Numbered from the stretch's first letter, positions 46,873 to 56,271 are shown. The stretch: DNA of 64,000 nt from Clostridia bacterium (GCA_029239755.1 JARBUI010000002.1:248001-312000); one strand, 5' to 3'. Numbers and translations are program-made. Notes: generated by a model from the sequence alone, not told the origin.

Positions 46873-47252
46873 TTTTTTATTTCGTCCTCTAATCCGTCGA
46901 ACCCGTAAAGTTTCAAGATTTCGTTACCGACTGTCATAATCTCCCCAAGCTCTAAGAGTGCGGAAACAATGTCAATCGGCTCTGCAACCTCATAAGCCTT
47001 TAAAAGCTCGTCGTTTTTAAACAACGGAATTGACTTGTATATTAATTCTTTGAATATCTGAACCATGTTGACCACATTATCATTTTTTGTAATGCTGTCC
47101 ATTGCGTTCAAGATAACTTCATCTTTGCATTTTTGAATAAGAACCGAACCGTCCAAACTCTCAATATAAACTTCCTTTACTTTGAATTTGTCCTTTTTGT
47201 CCTTTGCACCGATTAGTTGTTCAATGGTTAATTTTTTCATTCTCTCATTCAC
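46869..47252 (-). CDS. Tail assembly chaperone G (XkdN-like)
   Basis: A 127-residue acidic helical protein like XkdN. It ends with EIKN before a stop; that last part encodes A AAA AAC, read in frame as ATA AAA AAC TAA. An AGAGGA sequence about 6 bases upstream of the slippery site may promote the slip. It lies between tube and tape measure genes and probably keeps the tape measure soluble. Confidence 0.88.
   Translation of the reverse strand: MNERMKKLTIEQLIGAKDKKDKFKVKEVYIESLDGSVLIQKCKDEVILNAMDSITKNDNVVNMVQIFKELIYKSIPLFKNDELLKAYEVAEPIDIVSALLELGEIMTVGNEILKLYGFDGLEDEIKN
46872..46878 (-). other. Programmed -1 frameshift heptamer A AAA AAC
   Basis: On the minus strand the heptamer AAAAAAC is in the X XXY YYZ phase of the G frame, immediately before the G stop codon, and the -1 frame stays open to 46696. 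Confidence 0.88.
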
Positions 47253-47261
47253 CCCTGGTCA

Positions 47262-47690
47262 TTAGATTAAGTCTATTGGATTGTAGTCTGAAAACTTGAA
47301 AGGTGCTTCGACTTCTTGAAGTTCCTTGCTTGCAAATTTCATCAACATAAATTCCGTAAACTGTACGTTTAAGATTTCGATACGTTCCGCACCATATGAC
47401 GCGGGGTCGTCCAGTTTAGCCACAATTTTAATGCTTGGCATTTTACCCGTCTTAAAGGCTGCTTGCAGCATTTTAGTCAATTTACTATCTATCTTGTGGC
47501 AAACGATAGTACCCTCACCCGTCCAACCCATATATTTATTATGAGTGGCAAGGTCACCGCAAAAAGTCACGTCCTCAAAATCGCCGCTGACTTTAGCTTC
47601 AAAGGATTTACATTCCGCCCATAGTTCGTTATTTACCCAAATACGCCCAAATGTGCCGCTAATAACTTGATTTCCGTTTAGTTGTCCCAT
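47262..47690 (-). CDS. Tail tube protein (XkdM-like)
   Basis: A 142-residue tube protein of the XkdM/DUF2001 family, with the N-terminal LNGNQVISGTFGRIWVNNE start, the TGEGTIVCHKI strand and terminal EAPFKFSDYNPID. It forms the inner tube of the contractile tail and is located after the sheath gene. Confidence 0.9.
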   Translation of the reverse strand: MGQLNGNQVISGTFGRIWVNNELWAECKSFEAKVSGDFEDVTFCGDLATHNKYMGWTGEGTIVCHKIDSKLTKMLQAAFKTGKMPSIKIVAKLDDPASYGAERIEILNVQFTEFMLMKFASKELQEVEAPFKFSDYNPIDLI

Positions 47691-47741
47691 ACTCTACCCC
47701 CTAAATTAGTATAAAAAAATACACCCTTTTGATGGGGTGTA

Positions 47742-48809
47742 TTACATTTCAATCGTAAAGTCTAAATCTTCGATAGCATTTAAGAACTTAACTTTCGCAT
47801 GAATAAACATTTTAGTTCTAAAGGTGTTGTTTTTAACTTGCTTTTCTGTCCAGGCGTCGGCTTCTGCCGTTCCGTTCTGTACCCATACCAGGCGTTGTTT
47901 TTCAACGTCTACACCCGCGGCATTGTCATAATTAGGGTCAAGGACTTCATCGATCGCCAAACCTCTAAAGTAAGAGTTTACGGCACTAATGAATAATACT
48001 TGATTATCATACATGTTTTTAAACTTGCCGATATATGTCGTTTTGAAAGTCTTGACAATATCCTCAAATACTAAGTCCATGCCCTCAACGATTGTGATAT
48101 ATTTCATGTCCTCGGTGTGCTCTTTGTCATTCGTCTGCAGCGTATTGATACCGCGTCCAATTCTAACCGTATCGTCGTCATTGAAAAGAATGAAGTTCCC
48201 CGCGTCAACGGCTGCGTCATTGTCGGCAACCTCTTTGACTGATATAAGGTCTTTAAGCTCAAAATATGTGACCGATTGGTCTAAGCGGCAAGCTGCCAAG
48301 ATGCCAAGTAAACGCCCCAGGTACAAATGACCCGCTTGAACTGTACCGTCAAGCCTTATGACTTCATCATTAACAAAGTTCACAACGTGCATGTCGTCCG
48401 ATAGTGTTGTCTTATATACAACCGCTTTTAATCGTCTAACACGGACTTTGTTTTCAGCTTTCACAAAGTCAACAAGTGCTTTTTGCTCTGCTGCCGTTGG
48501 TGTTATGTAGGCAATCCAATTTATGTCCTTAGAAATAAACGGCTTCGCTGCTGCGAACTTTTCAGTCGCCCCCAGTTTAATAACAATGAGCTTTGACACT
48601 TCACGCATGAAAACGTCTGAAATGATGGCGTAATTTTCCGCCGTGTAATCAGTTTCCAATACTTCCGTCAAGTTCTTATATGTCATGGTCTTGGCTTCTG
48701 TCGTTTGGTCTGAAATAATCAAACAAGCAACGCCTTTTTGACTTCTTGAAATTGCTGTGTTTGCCTTACCCATGAAAACGACTTCAATGTTTGGTAATCC
48801 TATCGCCAT
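47742..48809 (-). CDS. Tail sheath protein (XkdK-like)
   Basis: A 355-residue sheath subunit. N-terminus GLPNIEVVFMGKANTAISRSQKG in pieces and C-terminus FRTKMFIHAKVKFLNAIEDLDFTIEM in pieces are sheath-like; the middle INTLQTNDKEHTEDMKYI block is the conserved sheath domain. Presence of this gene is the main reason to call the tail contractile. Confidence 0.92.
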   Translation of the reverse strand: MAIGLPNIEVVFMGKANTAISRSQKGVACLIISDQTTEAKTMTYKNLTEVLETDYTAENYAIISDVFMREVSKLIVIKLGATEKFAAAKPFISKDINWIAYITPTAAEQKALVDFVKAENKVRVRRLKAVVYKTTLSDDMHVVNFVNDEVIRLDGTVQAGHLYLGRLLGILAACRLDQSVTYFELKDLISVKEVADNDAAVDAGNFILFNDDDTVRIGRGINTLQTNDKEHTEDMKYITIVEGMDLVFEDIVKTFKTTYIGKFKNMYDNQVLFISAVNSYFRGLAIDEVLDPNYDNAAGVDVEKQRLVWVQNGTAEADAWTEKQVKNNTFRTKMFIHAKVKFLNAIEDLDFTIEM

Positions 48810-48820
48810 ATCTTAACCCC

Positions 48821-49243
48821 CTATAAATTAGTTTCGATTTCCTCAATGTAGTAAGTGCTTTCCGGCTCTTGCTTCTTGATGAAATACTCAATATTAAAAT
48901 CAAAAGAAAGAACACCATCATTGACGGTGCTCTCTGTGTCCATTATGTGAATTGTGAATGTCGGCGTGATCTGCAACATTCCATCAAAGGCTGTCTGCAT
49001 TGCTTCGCGAACTTCTAGCAATTCAATTTTGTTATTCTTTGGGTCACTCGGAAAATAATAAACCGTAATTGCTGCAGCTTTCCGGTCAAACGCGTTCATT
49101 ATGTTTTCATGGTCATAGCTGACCAAATCCACATAAAAACAAGGGCGTTTATAACCCTCTGAAACGTCTGTCGATTGTATTGTTATGGTCGGGAATGACT
49201 GTTTAAGCTGCCCGTTTATTGCTTTCATGACTTCTTTTATCAT
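48821..49243 (-). CDS. Tail completion protein (DUF6838/gp-like)
   Basis: A 140-residue protein at the head-tail junction between the sheath and gp10-like genes. Pattern KRPCFYVDLVSYDH and YYFPSDPKNNKIELLEVREAMQ (pieces) is widespread in clostridial myophages at this position. Likely tail terminator. No enzymatic features. Confidence 0.75.
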   Translation of the reverse strand: MIKEVMKAINGQLKQSFPTITIQSTDVSEGYKRPCFYVDLVSYDHENIMNAFDRKAAAITVYYFPSDPKNNKIELLEVREAMQTAFDGMLQITPTFTIHIMDTESTVNDGVLSFDFNIEYFIKKQEPESTYYIEEIETNL

Positions 49244-49666
49244 TTAGAACCCCCACCCCTCGTTTAAAATATCATCAACAAACTTTTCAACGTCCTGGAA
49301 ATACTCGTTTGTGAATTGACTTTCTGCCGTTGCAAAGACTTTCTTGCCTGTTTGGTATCCAACAATTCGACCACCCCGCACAATGTTGTGACCGTCCTCA
49401 ATTAAGTGGGCGTGTCCCTTGGTGTTATAGGTACGAATTGACCAAGTGTCCCCCTGGTACAAGTACGCTTTACCGCGCTTTATACCCGCTAAATACCGCC
49501 CCGTGTCTTTCTTGACCCTGGCTGCAGCAATTCGCTTAGTGTGATTTCTTAGTTTGTTACCCTCTTTTTGCAAAAACCCTTTGACCCGCTTATTTACAAG
49601 CCTGTCATTAAGTCCCCCTAGTGCTCTTGTAAATTCTTCAAGTCCGGAAAAATCAAAATCGCTCAT
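49244..49666 (-). CDS. HK97 gp10-like head-tail protein
   Basis: A 140-residue protein of the HK97-gp10_like family, recognised by its basic N-terminal helices (KGFLQKEGNKLRNHTKRIA) and TYNTKGHAHLIEDGHN strand region. It links connector and tail. It overlaps the adaptor gene by 4 bases. Confidence 0.85.
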   Translation of the reverse strand: MSDFDFSGLEEFTRALGGLNDRLVNKRVKGFLQKEGNKLRNHTKRIAAARVKKDTGRYLAGIKRGKAYLYQGDTWSIRTYNTKGHAHLIEDGHNIVRGGRIVGYQTGKKVFATAESQFTNEYFQDVEKFVDDILNEGWGF

Positions 49667-50013
49667 TGTTCTAGTACCTCACTTGCAAAGATTTCTATTT
49701 CAACGTTTGCTTCATATGGGTTTAAAGTATAAAGGACGTCATATCGACGCCCCGCATACATTAAATAATGAGTGTTTTTAATATCCTTACCCGCCGCATA
49801 TCTCACAATGATTTTATGCGTCATTTTTGCAAACTCGGTATTAGCACGGTTTCCCATGCTGCCTGTCTGCGGTATGAGCTTCCCCCAAATGGTTTTTATT
49901 AACTGGGGGCGGTGCTCTATCTCGTTCAGCTCGTTTTCGTTCTCAATCATTCCCCATACTTGAACGCGCTTAGTTAATTTGTCCGTCGTGGTTTGCTGTT
50001 TATAGTCCAACAT
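49663..50013 (-). CDS. Head-tail adaptor (SPP1 gp16/gp9-like)
   Basis: A 116-residue protein of the Phage_H_T_join family: MTHKIIVRYAAGKDIKNTHY and YAGRRYDVLYTLNP are in place. It acts as a head closure ring between connector and tail. It overlaps gp10 by 4 bases. Confidence 0.88.
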   Translation of the reverse strand: MLDYKQQTTTDKLTKRVQVWGMIENENELNEIEHRPQLIKTIWGKLIPQTGSMGNRANTEFAKMTHKIIVRYAAGKDIKNTHYLMYAGRRYDVLYTLNPYEANVEIEIFASEVLEQ

Positions 50014-50027
50014 GTCCGCCCCCTTTT

Positions 50028-50339
50028 TTATAGTGTTGGTATAGGTAACGTTTGAAGCTGCAACATTAATGATTGAATGGTGTACCGCATTTTCTCACTA
50101 ATCCCACCGGAAAAGTCGCGCCGCTCGTACCAATCCGTTATAAGCATAAAGCAAATAACACTGGCTGCAGCTTTGAAATGCTCGTCCGTGATATGCTGCT
50201 CAAAGTTATCAATCGCCCCTTTAACCCGCATTTCTGCGGATAAAATGAGCATGTTTAAAACTGTGTCTTCGTCCGTGTAATCGCTTTCCAATCTAAGCCA
50301 CGATTTAACGTCCTCTAGTTTAAGAAATAAAGGGGTCAT
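50028..50339 (-). CDS. Head-tail connector, gp6-like
   Basis: A 103-residue protein of the Phage_gp6/DUF3199 class with LEDVKSWLRLESDYTDEDTV (split) at the start, the usual connector mark. It binds the portal. Confidence 0.88.
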   Translation of the reverse strand: MTPLFLKLEDVKSWLRLESDYTDEDTVLNMLILSAEMRVKGAIDNFEQHITDEHFKAAASVICFMLITDWYERRDFSGGISEKMRYTIQSLMLQLQTLPIPTL

Positions 50340-50356
50340 TTAACCACCCCCTTAGA

Positions 50357-51451
50357 CTAGGCAACAACTGGCGTTAATTCAACCTTAACAACCGCTTTTG
50401 TATCTACCGTTTTAACGTCGTATCTTTCGATTACGCGCATAAATGTAGCGTTTTTAGTGAAGCCGGCTTCTTTAGATACCGCCATTTCATACGCTTCACG
50501 GTCAAAGAATGTGATAAACTCGGCAATGTCACCAACATAGAACACTAATTTGCCCGCTGTTTTAGTGATTGAACCGTTTGGTACAACTTCAATTCTCTTG
50601 CCTTTAAACGCTTTCTTTGTTGCGTCTGTAAGGTCTTGTGTTAAAATACGTTTGCCGTCTTTGCCCTCTGCTTTGTCCAGGTAGTCAAACCCGTCCTGGT
50701 CTGTAATGATAACGGCTGCTGCAGCAATGGCGGGGTCAAGGTTCTTGTTTAACACTGTTTCAATGTCAATGTATGACGCACCTGTCACTTTTGTTGCTGT
50801 TGCTAATGCTGCAAGAATGTCTTTGTTTTCGCTTCTTACGGCTTTTTTTGCAAATCTACGACCCACATAATTTGTGAGGTTCGCTTTTTCATCTTGTAAA
50901 AGAGTGTTAGCGATTGGAATAATGTCCCCTTTGTCTTTTAACTCCCATTTCACTTGACCGAACTTGATAGTTGACTGATTGATTTCTGTTATTTCTCCAA
51001 AATCGACAAGTTCGTCGTTTGCTTCAACCTCTAAAGGCATTGACCCGCTAAGTGAACCAACTGGAACGACGTTACAATATGGTTTTAATGGGATTAACGC
51101 CCTTTTAAGTTCATTAATCTGTGTTTTTTGTTCAACTGGAACTAAAAAGCCGCCATCTTCACCCACTCTTTCGACAAGTGCGTTTTCTGCTTCTGTAAGT
51201 CCTTTACCAAGTACCGCTTTATTAAATGCGACTGTATCGTTTGGTTTAGTTGTTTTATTCAAGATTTCTTCCCCCTCAAAGTTTTCTAGTTCTTCGCGCT
51301 CAATTTGCTCTTGAAGTGCAATTTCTTGCTTTAAGTTCATTGCTTTTTCAAGCTCTGCCCTAACTTCTTGAACCTTGTTTTCTGCTTTTAACGCGTCAAT
51401 GCTGTTCATGATACCGTCTAACTCTTTTCTAAGCTCTGTTGATTTCTTCAT
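50357..51451 (-). CDS. HK97-fold major capsid protein
   Basis: A 364-residue capsid protein. Residues 1-75 are a helical scaffold-like delta region rich in Glu and Lys that the protease removes; the mature part starts before TEAENALVERVGEDGGFLVP, and follows HK97 order with VPVGSLSGSMPLEVE and the final EAYEMAVSKEAGFTKNATF stretch. It builds the icosahedral head. It follows the protease gene with 14 bases between. Confidence 0.93.
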   Translation of the reverse strand: MKKSTELRKELDGIMNSIDALKAENKVQEVRAELEKAMNLKQEIALQEQIEREELENFEGEEILNKTTKPNDTVAFNKAVLGKGLTEAENALVERVGEDGGFLVPVEQKTQINELKRALIPLKPYCNVVPVGSLSGSMPLEVEANDELVDFGEITEINQSTIKFGQVKWELKDKGDIIPIANTLLQDEKANLTNYVGRRFAKKAVRSENKDILAALATATKVTGASYIDIETVLNKNLDPAIAAAAVIITDQDGFDYLDKAEGKDGKRILTQDLTDATKKAFKGKRIEVVPNGSITKTAGKLVFYVGDIAEFITFFDREAYEMAVSKEAGFTKNATFMRVIERYDVKTVDTKAVVKVELTPVVA

Positions 51452-51464
51452 TAATCAATTCCCC

Positions 51465-52193
51465 CTATAAGTTGTATTTGAACTGTAATAGTTCGTTAAA
51501 AGCTGTTTCATCTTCCAATGAAAAAGCGTCCACAATGTCGGGTGTTGGTTCTTCCTCGACTTCGGGACGCTCTGTGATTGGTTTAATTAGGTTTTGCGGC
51601 GTGTTCTTGTAGAGCTTCGCGTCAAAGTCCGCATAATTTAACGCGTCTGTTTCTGATACCTTGATGTTGAAATACTGGGCGGCTTGCTCTCCTGTCAACC
51701 ACGTTTCGGCGTTCACCATATCAATGATTGTCTGAATGTCCACGCCCTCTTTCAAGTTCTCGGAATAAACGTTGATAATACCGTCTTGAATACGGTCTAA
51801 ATCGCTTGCCAACTTTCGCAGATCGTCGGCGTTACCATTTACACCCGCCCACGGTTTATGTATCATTACATAGGCGGTATTAGGAACGATTATCTCGTCG
51901 GCTGCGAACATAATCACCGACGCGATAGAACCCGCCAAGCCGTCAACGTATACGGTTTTTTTGCCCTGGTATCGTTTGAGCATGTTGTAAATTGCCATAC
52001 CCCCGAACACATGACCCCCGCCACTATTGACATAGATATTAAGGTTTTTGCCCTTAACCTCGTCCAAGATGTTTTTAATATCTTCCGGACTTCTATCTTC
52101 CGGATACCATTCACTGACCCAACTTTCGTTTACTATGTCACCATAGAAATGAATGTCCGCCGTGTGTGCTGTTTGGTTTTTAACTTCAATCAC
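51465..52193 (-). CDS. ClpP-like prohead protease
   Basis: A 242-residue serine protease of the phage ClpP family with IYVNSGGGHVFGGMAIYN, the catalytic Ser in VDGLAGSIASVIM, and the His in YVMIHKPW. It cleaves the capsid delta domain during head maturation. Its frame starts at the base where the portal gene ends, so the two are coupled. Confidence 0.93.
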   Translation of the reverse strand: MIEVKNQTAHTADIHFYGDIVNESWVSEWYPEDRSPEDIKNILDEVKGKNLNIYVNSGGGHVFGGMAIYNMLKRYQGKKTVYVDGLAGSIASVIMFAADEIIVPNTAYVMIHKPWAGVNGNADDLRKLASDLDRIQDGIINVYSENLKEGVDIQTIIDMVNAETWLTGEQAAQYFNIKVSETDALNYADFDAKLYKNTPQNLIKPITERPEVEEEPTPDIVDAFSLEDETAFNELLQFKYNL

Positions 52194-53443
52194 TATTCCC
52201 CACCCCCTTTGTCATATTGTTTGCCCGCCTGTTCGATTGGGATATAATTACCGTTCATTAGTAATCTGTCCCCGTGCTCATGGTTCGCAACGTCTAAGAC
52301 TTCGCGGCACTCGTTTGCGGTCTTGATACCGTTATTCGTATATATTGCTAATACTTCCGCCTGGGTCTTTAAATCCGCCCTTAGAATACTAGACACGTTA
52401 AATTTAAAGTGAAGTCCCACGGCTCTCTCGGCTGCTGTTAGCAATTTATAATTAAGTTCTTCCTCATACTGTTTGAGTATGAAAAGTAAGGTATCAACGT
52501 AAAATGAAAGGTTTTGTGCTTCGCTGCTTGCATAACTTGACTTGTCATAGTTGTTTATATGACTTGGTTTAATTCCAAAGGCTGCAGCTATTTGCAGCGC
52601 GCTATACTTTTTCAGCTCAAAATACTGGCTGTCGGTTAGCTTCAAGTCAAGCGGCGTCAACTTCATTCCAAGAGGAACCGGCACGATACGCCCCGCGTTT
52701 TCTTCGCCTAGTGCGTATTCTTCCAGGGTCTTGACTAGCTCGTTTTTCCTTGACTTGTCCAAGTCCCCGACGTATTCAAGAACCGCCCTAGCCGTGAACC
52801 CTTTTTTATTAAGGTTATTTAAAAACGCCTGGTTTGCCTTGTTCCCGTCCATAGTGGACTGCAGCACGTCTTGAACTGCTAAACCGACGATACCGTCGCG
52901 GGACATAGCACCTTTTAAGTGAATTATTTCGCTGCTGCTGAATATATACTTTTTCCCTGTCTTGGCTTCGGTGTACTCATAGGTTAGGCGGTTTTTAGTT
53001 CCCAAAATGCCCTCGTTGTCCACCAAGATTTTCACATGCTCACTATCTAAAACCCACATATCATTTAATTTAGAACCGCGCCAACGTGTCCAAATATAGG
53101 CGTTGCCGTGATGGTTCCGGTTAAATTCAATCAAAGATTTAAAACTAGATGGCGTCATATATGGGTTAGGTCTATGTTTCAATAGCTGATAAGTTTCATG
53201 GTCTTTGACCCTTATCGTCCCCTTGTCGGTATCTTGCAGCAAATCAATGTTTAACTTGCCGATTGTTTCGGATAATAGTTTCAAGCATGTAAAATACGTT
53301 ACTTCGCTTAAATTCTCACCCGTTCCAAACTTACCCCCGAAAAGGGCGTTAATATCTGCGATTGAAATATCCCCCGTTGTGGTCGGCTGCTCTGTTACCT
53401 GGTTTCTTAGGTACTTAAAAGCCATGTTTTGAATAAACCCCAA
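52193..53443 (-). CDS. HK97-family portal protein
   Basis: A 416-residue portal. HK97 portal stretches visible are VTYFTCLKLLSETIGK, YQLLKHRPNPYMTPSSFKSL (split) and FGIKPSHINNYDKSSYASSEAQN (split). It forms the dodecameric ring through which DNA is packed. Preceded by the large terminase by 4 bases. Confidence 0.95.
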   Translation of the reverse strand: MGFIQNMAFKYLRNQVTEQPTTTGDISIADINALFGGKFGTGENLSEVTYFTCLKLLSETIGKLNIDLLQDTDKGTIRVKDHETYQLLKHRPNPYMTPSSFKSLIEFNRNHHGNAYIWTRWRGSKLNDMWVLDSEHVKILVDNEGILGTKNRLTYEYTEAKTGKKYIFSSSEIIHLKGAMSRDGIVGLAVQDVLQSTMDGNKANQAFLNNLNKKGFTARAVLEYVGDLDKSRKNELVKTLEEYALGEENAGRIVPVPLGMKLTPLDLKLTDSQYFELKKYSALQIAAAFGIKPSHINNYDKSSYASSEAQNLSFYVDTLLFILKQYEEELNYKLLTAAERAVGLHFKFNVSSILRADLKTQAEVLAIYTNNGIKTANECREVLDVANHEHGDRLLMNGNYIPIEQAGKQYDKGGGE

Positions 53444-53447
53444 ATTC

Positions 53448-55124
53448 TCACCCCCTTAAAAACATATTTAGATAATCATCAACGCATGAATTTATATCAA
53501 AGTCATTGCCGTGCTGCGCGTTAATTGCGCCTTGCAACCCCATGAGCATGGCAATAATACCGTCGATTTTGTTTTTGCTCTTGCCCTTTGAATACTTGAT
53601 ATTTCCCGCGTCGTCCAATACTGCAACAACGTTGCGCGCCATGAACTCAAAGGCGGGGTTTTCGGCAACGATTAAACGCCCCTCAATCAAGAGGTTTTCA
53701 AACTCTCGAATGATGGGCGTCATACTTCTAAAACCTTGACCGAACCCGATAAGGGTAAAATCTTCCTCTAGGGCGGATTGTGTCGCGGGTGAACCCCAAC
53801 GGTCAAAATAAAGTTCTTGAACCTTGTCGGTGTTCTTGATAAATCCGTGTAACTGATTAAAGTTAATAAACTGACCATTTAACCCCAACAAATGCCCCTG
53901 TTTGACCCATATGTCATAGGGTACTTTGTCCCGTTCCTTACGCTCTGCGATTGTATCAAGCGGCGTAAACAAATGCGGGTATATGATATATTTGTCTTGT
54001 TCATCATCATAAAAGACTTGAACAAAGGCGGTTATATCCTGGGACGCTGAAAGGTCAAGTCCCGCCCAGTTCGGCAAGTTCCGGATAAGGTTATAATCTA
54101 CCTTGCGGGTTGCTTGCTGCCATAGCACCATATCAATGGCGTTTCTAATTTCTGACGACACATGTTGATTTAGGAAGTACCGCCTAAATGACAATTCACG
54201 GGTCTTGGACTTTGTGGCTCTTAGTGCCATGTTTTCCAAGTCCTCTAATTTACGGAATACACCCAAGGCGGGGTTTGCTCTATACCATTGGTCAACGTCC
54301 AAGATGTCACAACCTGGCTCGGCTTCAAAAATGGCATAATAAAAACTGTCGTCCTGGTGTTCCCCGTTCTCTATGCTCTTGGCGTATGAATATAGTTCCA
54401 TTTCCAAATTGAGCGGGTTGTCACCGCTTGACGCCGTGGTTATGCTTATTCCTAAAGGCTCATTAAACACCCCTTGACCCGTCTTTAATTTGTCATATAG
54501 TTTCTGATCCGGTGCTTCGTGTATCTCGTCCATACAAAAAACTAAATCCGCATAACTATCCGCGTTCTTGGCGTCACTTGAAAGGACACGCAAAAAGCTG
54601 TTTTCATCTTTGCGGTATATTTTCTTTTGGCTGTCCGTTATCTTGCAGCGTTTTTTTAACGGTGTACCGTTAATGAAATGAATGATTGAGTTATACAATA
54701 ACCCCGCCTGTTGGCTTGTGTTCGCTGTGATAATGTACTCCGCGCCGTATTCAGTTCTAAAGAAATACAGATAGGTCAAAATCAATGCTATAATGAACGA
54801 TTTCCCATTTTTTCGGGGTATGTTTATATGAGCTTCGCGGTGTTTTCTTAGTCTGTCGGCTCTACGCTTAACACATAAAATATCTGTACAAATGCGAAAC
54901 TGGAACCAAAGTAATTGAATGATAGTGTTTTTAGTACCCTTATCAAGTTTTAGTTTGCGGCTGAACTTATAGAAGCGTCGCGCTTCGGCTTCATCAAAAT
55001 AGTATTTATCACTATTCCATTTACGCGCCTGTGCCGCGATTGCTTCGTCTAATGTGTCCAACCCTATGACGTCGCGGTTATCAAATGTCCTAAGTCCCAC
55101 CGCCTGGGTCAACTTTTTATTCAT
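53448..55124 (-). CDS. Terminase large subunit, HK97 type
   Basis: A 558-residue packaging motor. Walker A is PRKNGKSF near residue 99; Walker B LVFCMDEIHEA near 196; the RNase H-like nuclease starts at WAGLDLSASQDITAF (about 345), with a later catalytic acid in KIDGIIAMLMGL. It cuts and translocates DNA using ATP with the small subunit. Its frame overlaps the small subunit by 8 bases. Confidence 0.95.
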   Translation of the reverse strand: MNKKLTQAVGLRTFDNRDVIGLDTLDEAIAAQARKWNSDKYYFDEAEARRFYKFSRKLKLDKGTKNTIIQLLWFQFRICTDILCVKRRADRLRKHREAHINIPRKNGKSFIIALILTYLYFFRTEYGAEYIITANTSQQAGLLYNSIIHFINGTPLKKRCKITDSQKKIYRKDENSFLRVLSSDAKNADSYADLVFCMDEIHEAPDQKLYDKLKTGQGVFNEPLGISITTASSGDNPLNLEMELYSYAKSIENGEHQDDSFYYAIFEAEPGCDILDVDQWYRANPALGVFRKLEDLENMALRATKSKTRELSFRRYFLNQHVSSEIRNAIDMVLWQQATRKVDYNLIRNLPNWAGLDLSASQDITAFVQVFYDDEQDKYIIYPHLFTPLDTIAERKERDKVPYDIWVKQGHLLGLNGQFINFNQLHGFIKNTDKVQELYFDRWGSPATQSALEEDFTLIGFGQGFRSMTPIIREFENLLIEGRLIVAENPAFEFMARNVVAVLDDAGNIKYSKGKSKNKIDGIIAMLMGLQGAINAQHGNDFDINSCVDDYLNMFLRG

Positions 55125-55524
55125 CTTCTAACCACCCGTCAAGGTCTTGTTCTTCCTCTTTCGGCAACACCTCGTTTAACAAGGCAAGCTGTGAGTTAAA
55201 GGCTTTAAGGTTTTCCCGCAGCTCTTTTTGTGCCGGATTGACTTTCAGCGAACCCGTAACATTCTTCACGAACGCGCCCTCGATTTCCAAGCACTCTTTT
55301 GCTGCATTTATCATACTGATAAGGTCTAAACAGTTATTTAATATAAATTCTTCCTCTTTGGTCTGTATCTTGTCTTTGTACATGTCCATAAATGCTTTAG
55401 GCGTGACCGTTTTCGTGCCGAACTTTATCGCATGAACAACGTCGGTCAAGTCCTCGCGCTCTCCGCTCTCTACGGCGCGCGCAGCTCTGCGGTATTCTTT
55501 GTAATAGTCGTTATTGCTCGGCAT
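55117..55524 (-). CDS. Terminase small subunit, P27 type
   Basis: A 135-residue protein with the C-terminal VNPAQKELRENLKAFNSQL region of P27-type small terminases. It recognises the packaging start and feeds DNA to the large subunit. Its start lies inside the Mom-like gene by 55 bases; without the Z1-Mom insertion the HNH gene would be directly upstream. Confidence 0.8.
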   Translation of the reverse strand: MPSNNDYYKEYRRAARAVESGEREDLTDVVHAIKFGTKTVTPKAFMDMYKDKIQTKEEEFILNNCLDLISMINAAKECLEIEGAFVKNVTGSLKVNPAQKELRENLKAFNSQLALLNEVLPKEEEQDLDGWLEDE

Positions 55525-56258
55525 AAGTCACCCCCTGTTTTTGCGTCTGTCCTATAGTCCGGTTTATCACACGGCACCCATACACCGCGCCCCCTCTTGA
55601 TTTTCCAATTTAGGTCATTTTCTTTGGGTACTGGCTCGGTTAGAGCTGCAGCGCAAACGCCCTTATACTTCCGGTCAACCACATAGAAGTATTTGAACTG
55701 TTTCCCCTTGATGTGTTGTATGTTAAACTGTTCCATTTCTTCAAGGGTCGGGCGTACTGTAATTCTTGGGTCGTCATGCTTTCCAAGTACGCCCTTTAAC
55801 CCTCTAGGGTGCAGCTTCACGCCGTCCCGCATGTAAAACTCACTTACAATGTGACCCGCATATTTAAAATTGGCTGCTTGGTACACATAGCCGACTTTCC
55901 CAAGCATACCGTCCGCCCAGGTGAAAAGGATTTTAATGTTTGGGTGATTGACCCGCAGCCATTTTATTAATTGGCTTAACATTTGACTTTCACTATTACG
56001 CGGCATATCCTCGGTCATGCACATGCGCCCGATTTCAAAATAATCACTTGTACCCAAATCCGGAAATAAAACTTTGATTGTATGTAGTGGTCTAGTTCCA
56101 AACCCCAGGGTCACAATTCCGACAAGCTCACCGCCCAGATAAAACCCTATAAAATGTCTTGTGCTGCTCGGCACGGTATCGCTGTAATGGTACTGTTTAA
56201 CCATGTCAACGGCGGTTTGCTTATCAATCTCACATATTTCATATTTAATCCTACCCAT
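55470..56258 (-). CDS. Mom-like DNA modification protein (GNAT fold)
   Basis: A 262-residue protein. It resembles phage Mu Mom, which turns adenine into N6-carbamoylmethyladenine and shields DNA from restriction. Visible family features are VKQYHYSDTVPSSTRHFIGFY (split) near residues 20-40, LVGIVTLGFGTRP, the ADG with Asp116 that should match the catalytic Asp, and YQAANFKYAG from residue 126. ATG 56258, with a GGGGGTG site, is the better start than the GTG at 56282. It overlaps the small terminase gene by 55 bases, so it must be read as one late transcript, and a terminator sits just before its RBS. Confidence 0.82.
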   Translation of the reverse strand: MGRIKYEICEIDKQTAVDMVKQYHYSDTVPSSTRHFIGFYLGGELVGIVTLGFGTRPLHTIKVLFPDLGTSDYFEIGRMCMTEDMPRNSESQMLSQLIKWLRVNHPNIKILFTWADGMLGKVGYVYQAANFKYAGHIVSEFYMRDGVKLHPRGLKGVLGKHDDPRITVRPTLEEMEQFNIQHIKGKQFKYFYVVDRKYKGVCAAALTEPVPKENDLNWKIKRGRGVWVPCDKPDYRTDAKTGGDLCRAITTITKNTAELRAP

Positions 56259-56271
56259 TACAACACCCCCT

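Noticed and set aside
38421-55524. A tailocin (phage tail-like bacteriocin) instead of a prophage
   Set aside because: Capsid, protease, portal and both terminase subunits are intact together with replication genes, so it is a full phage.
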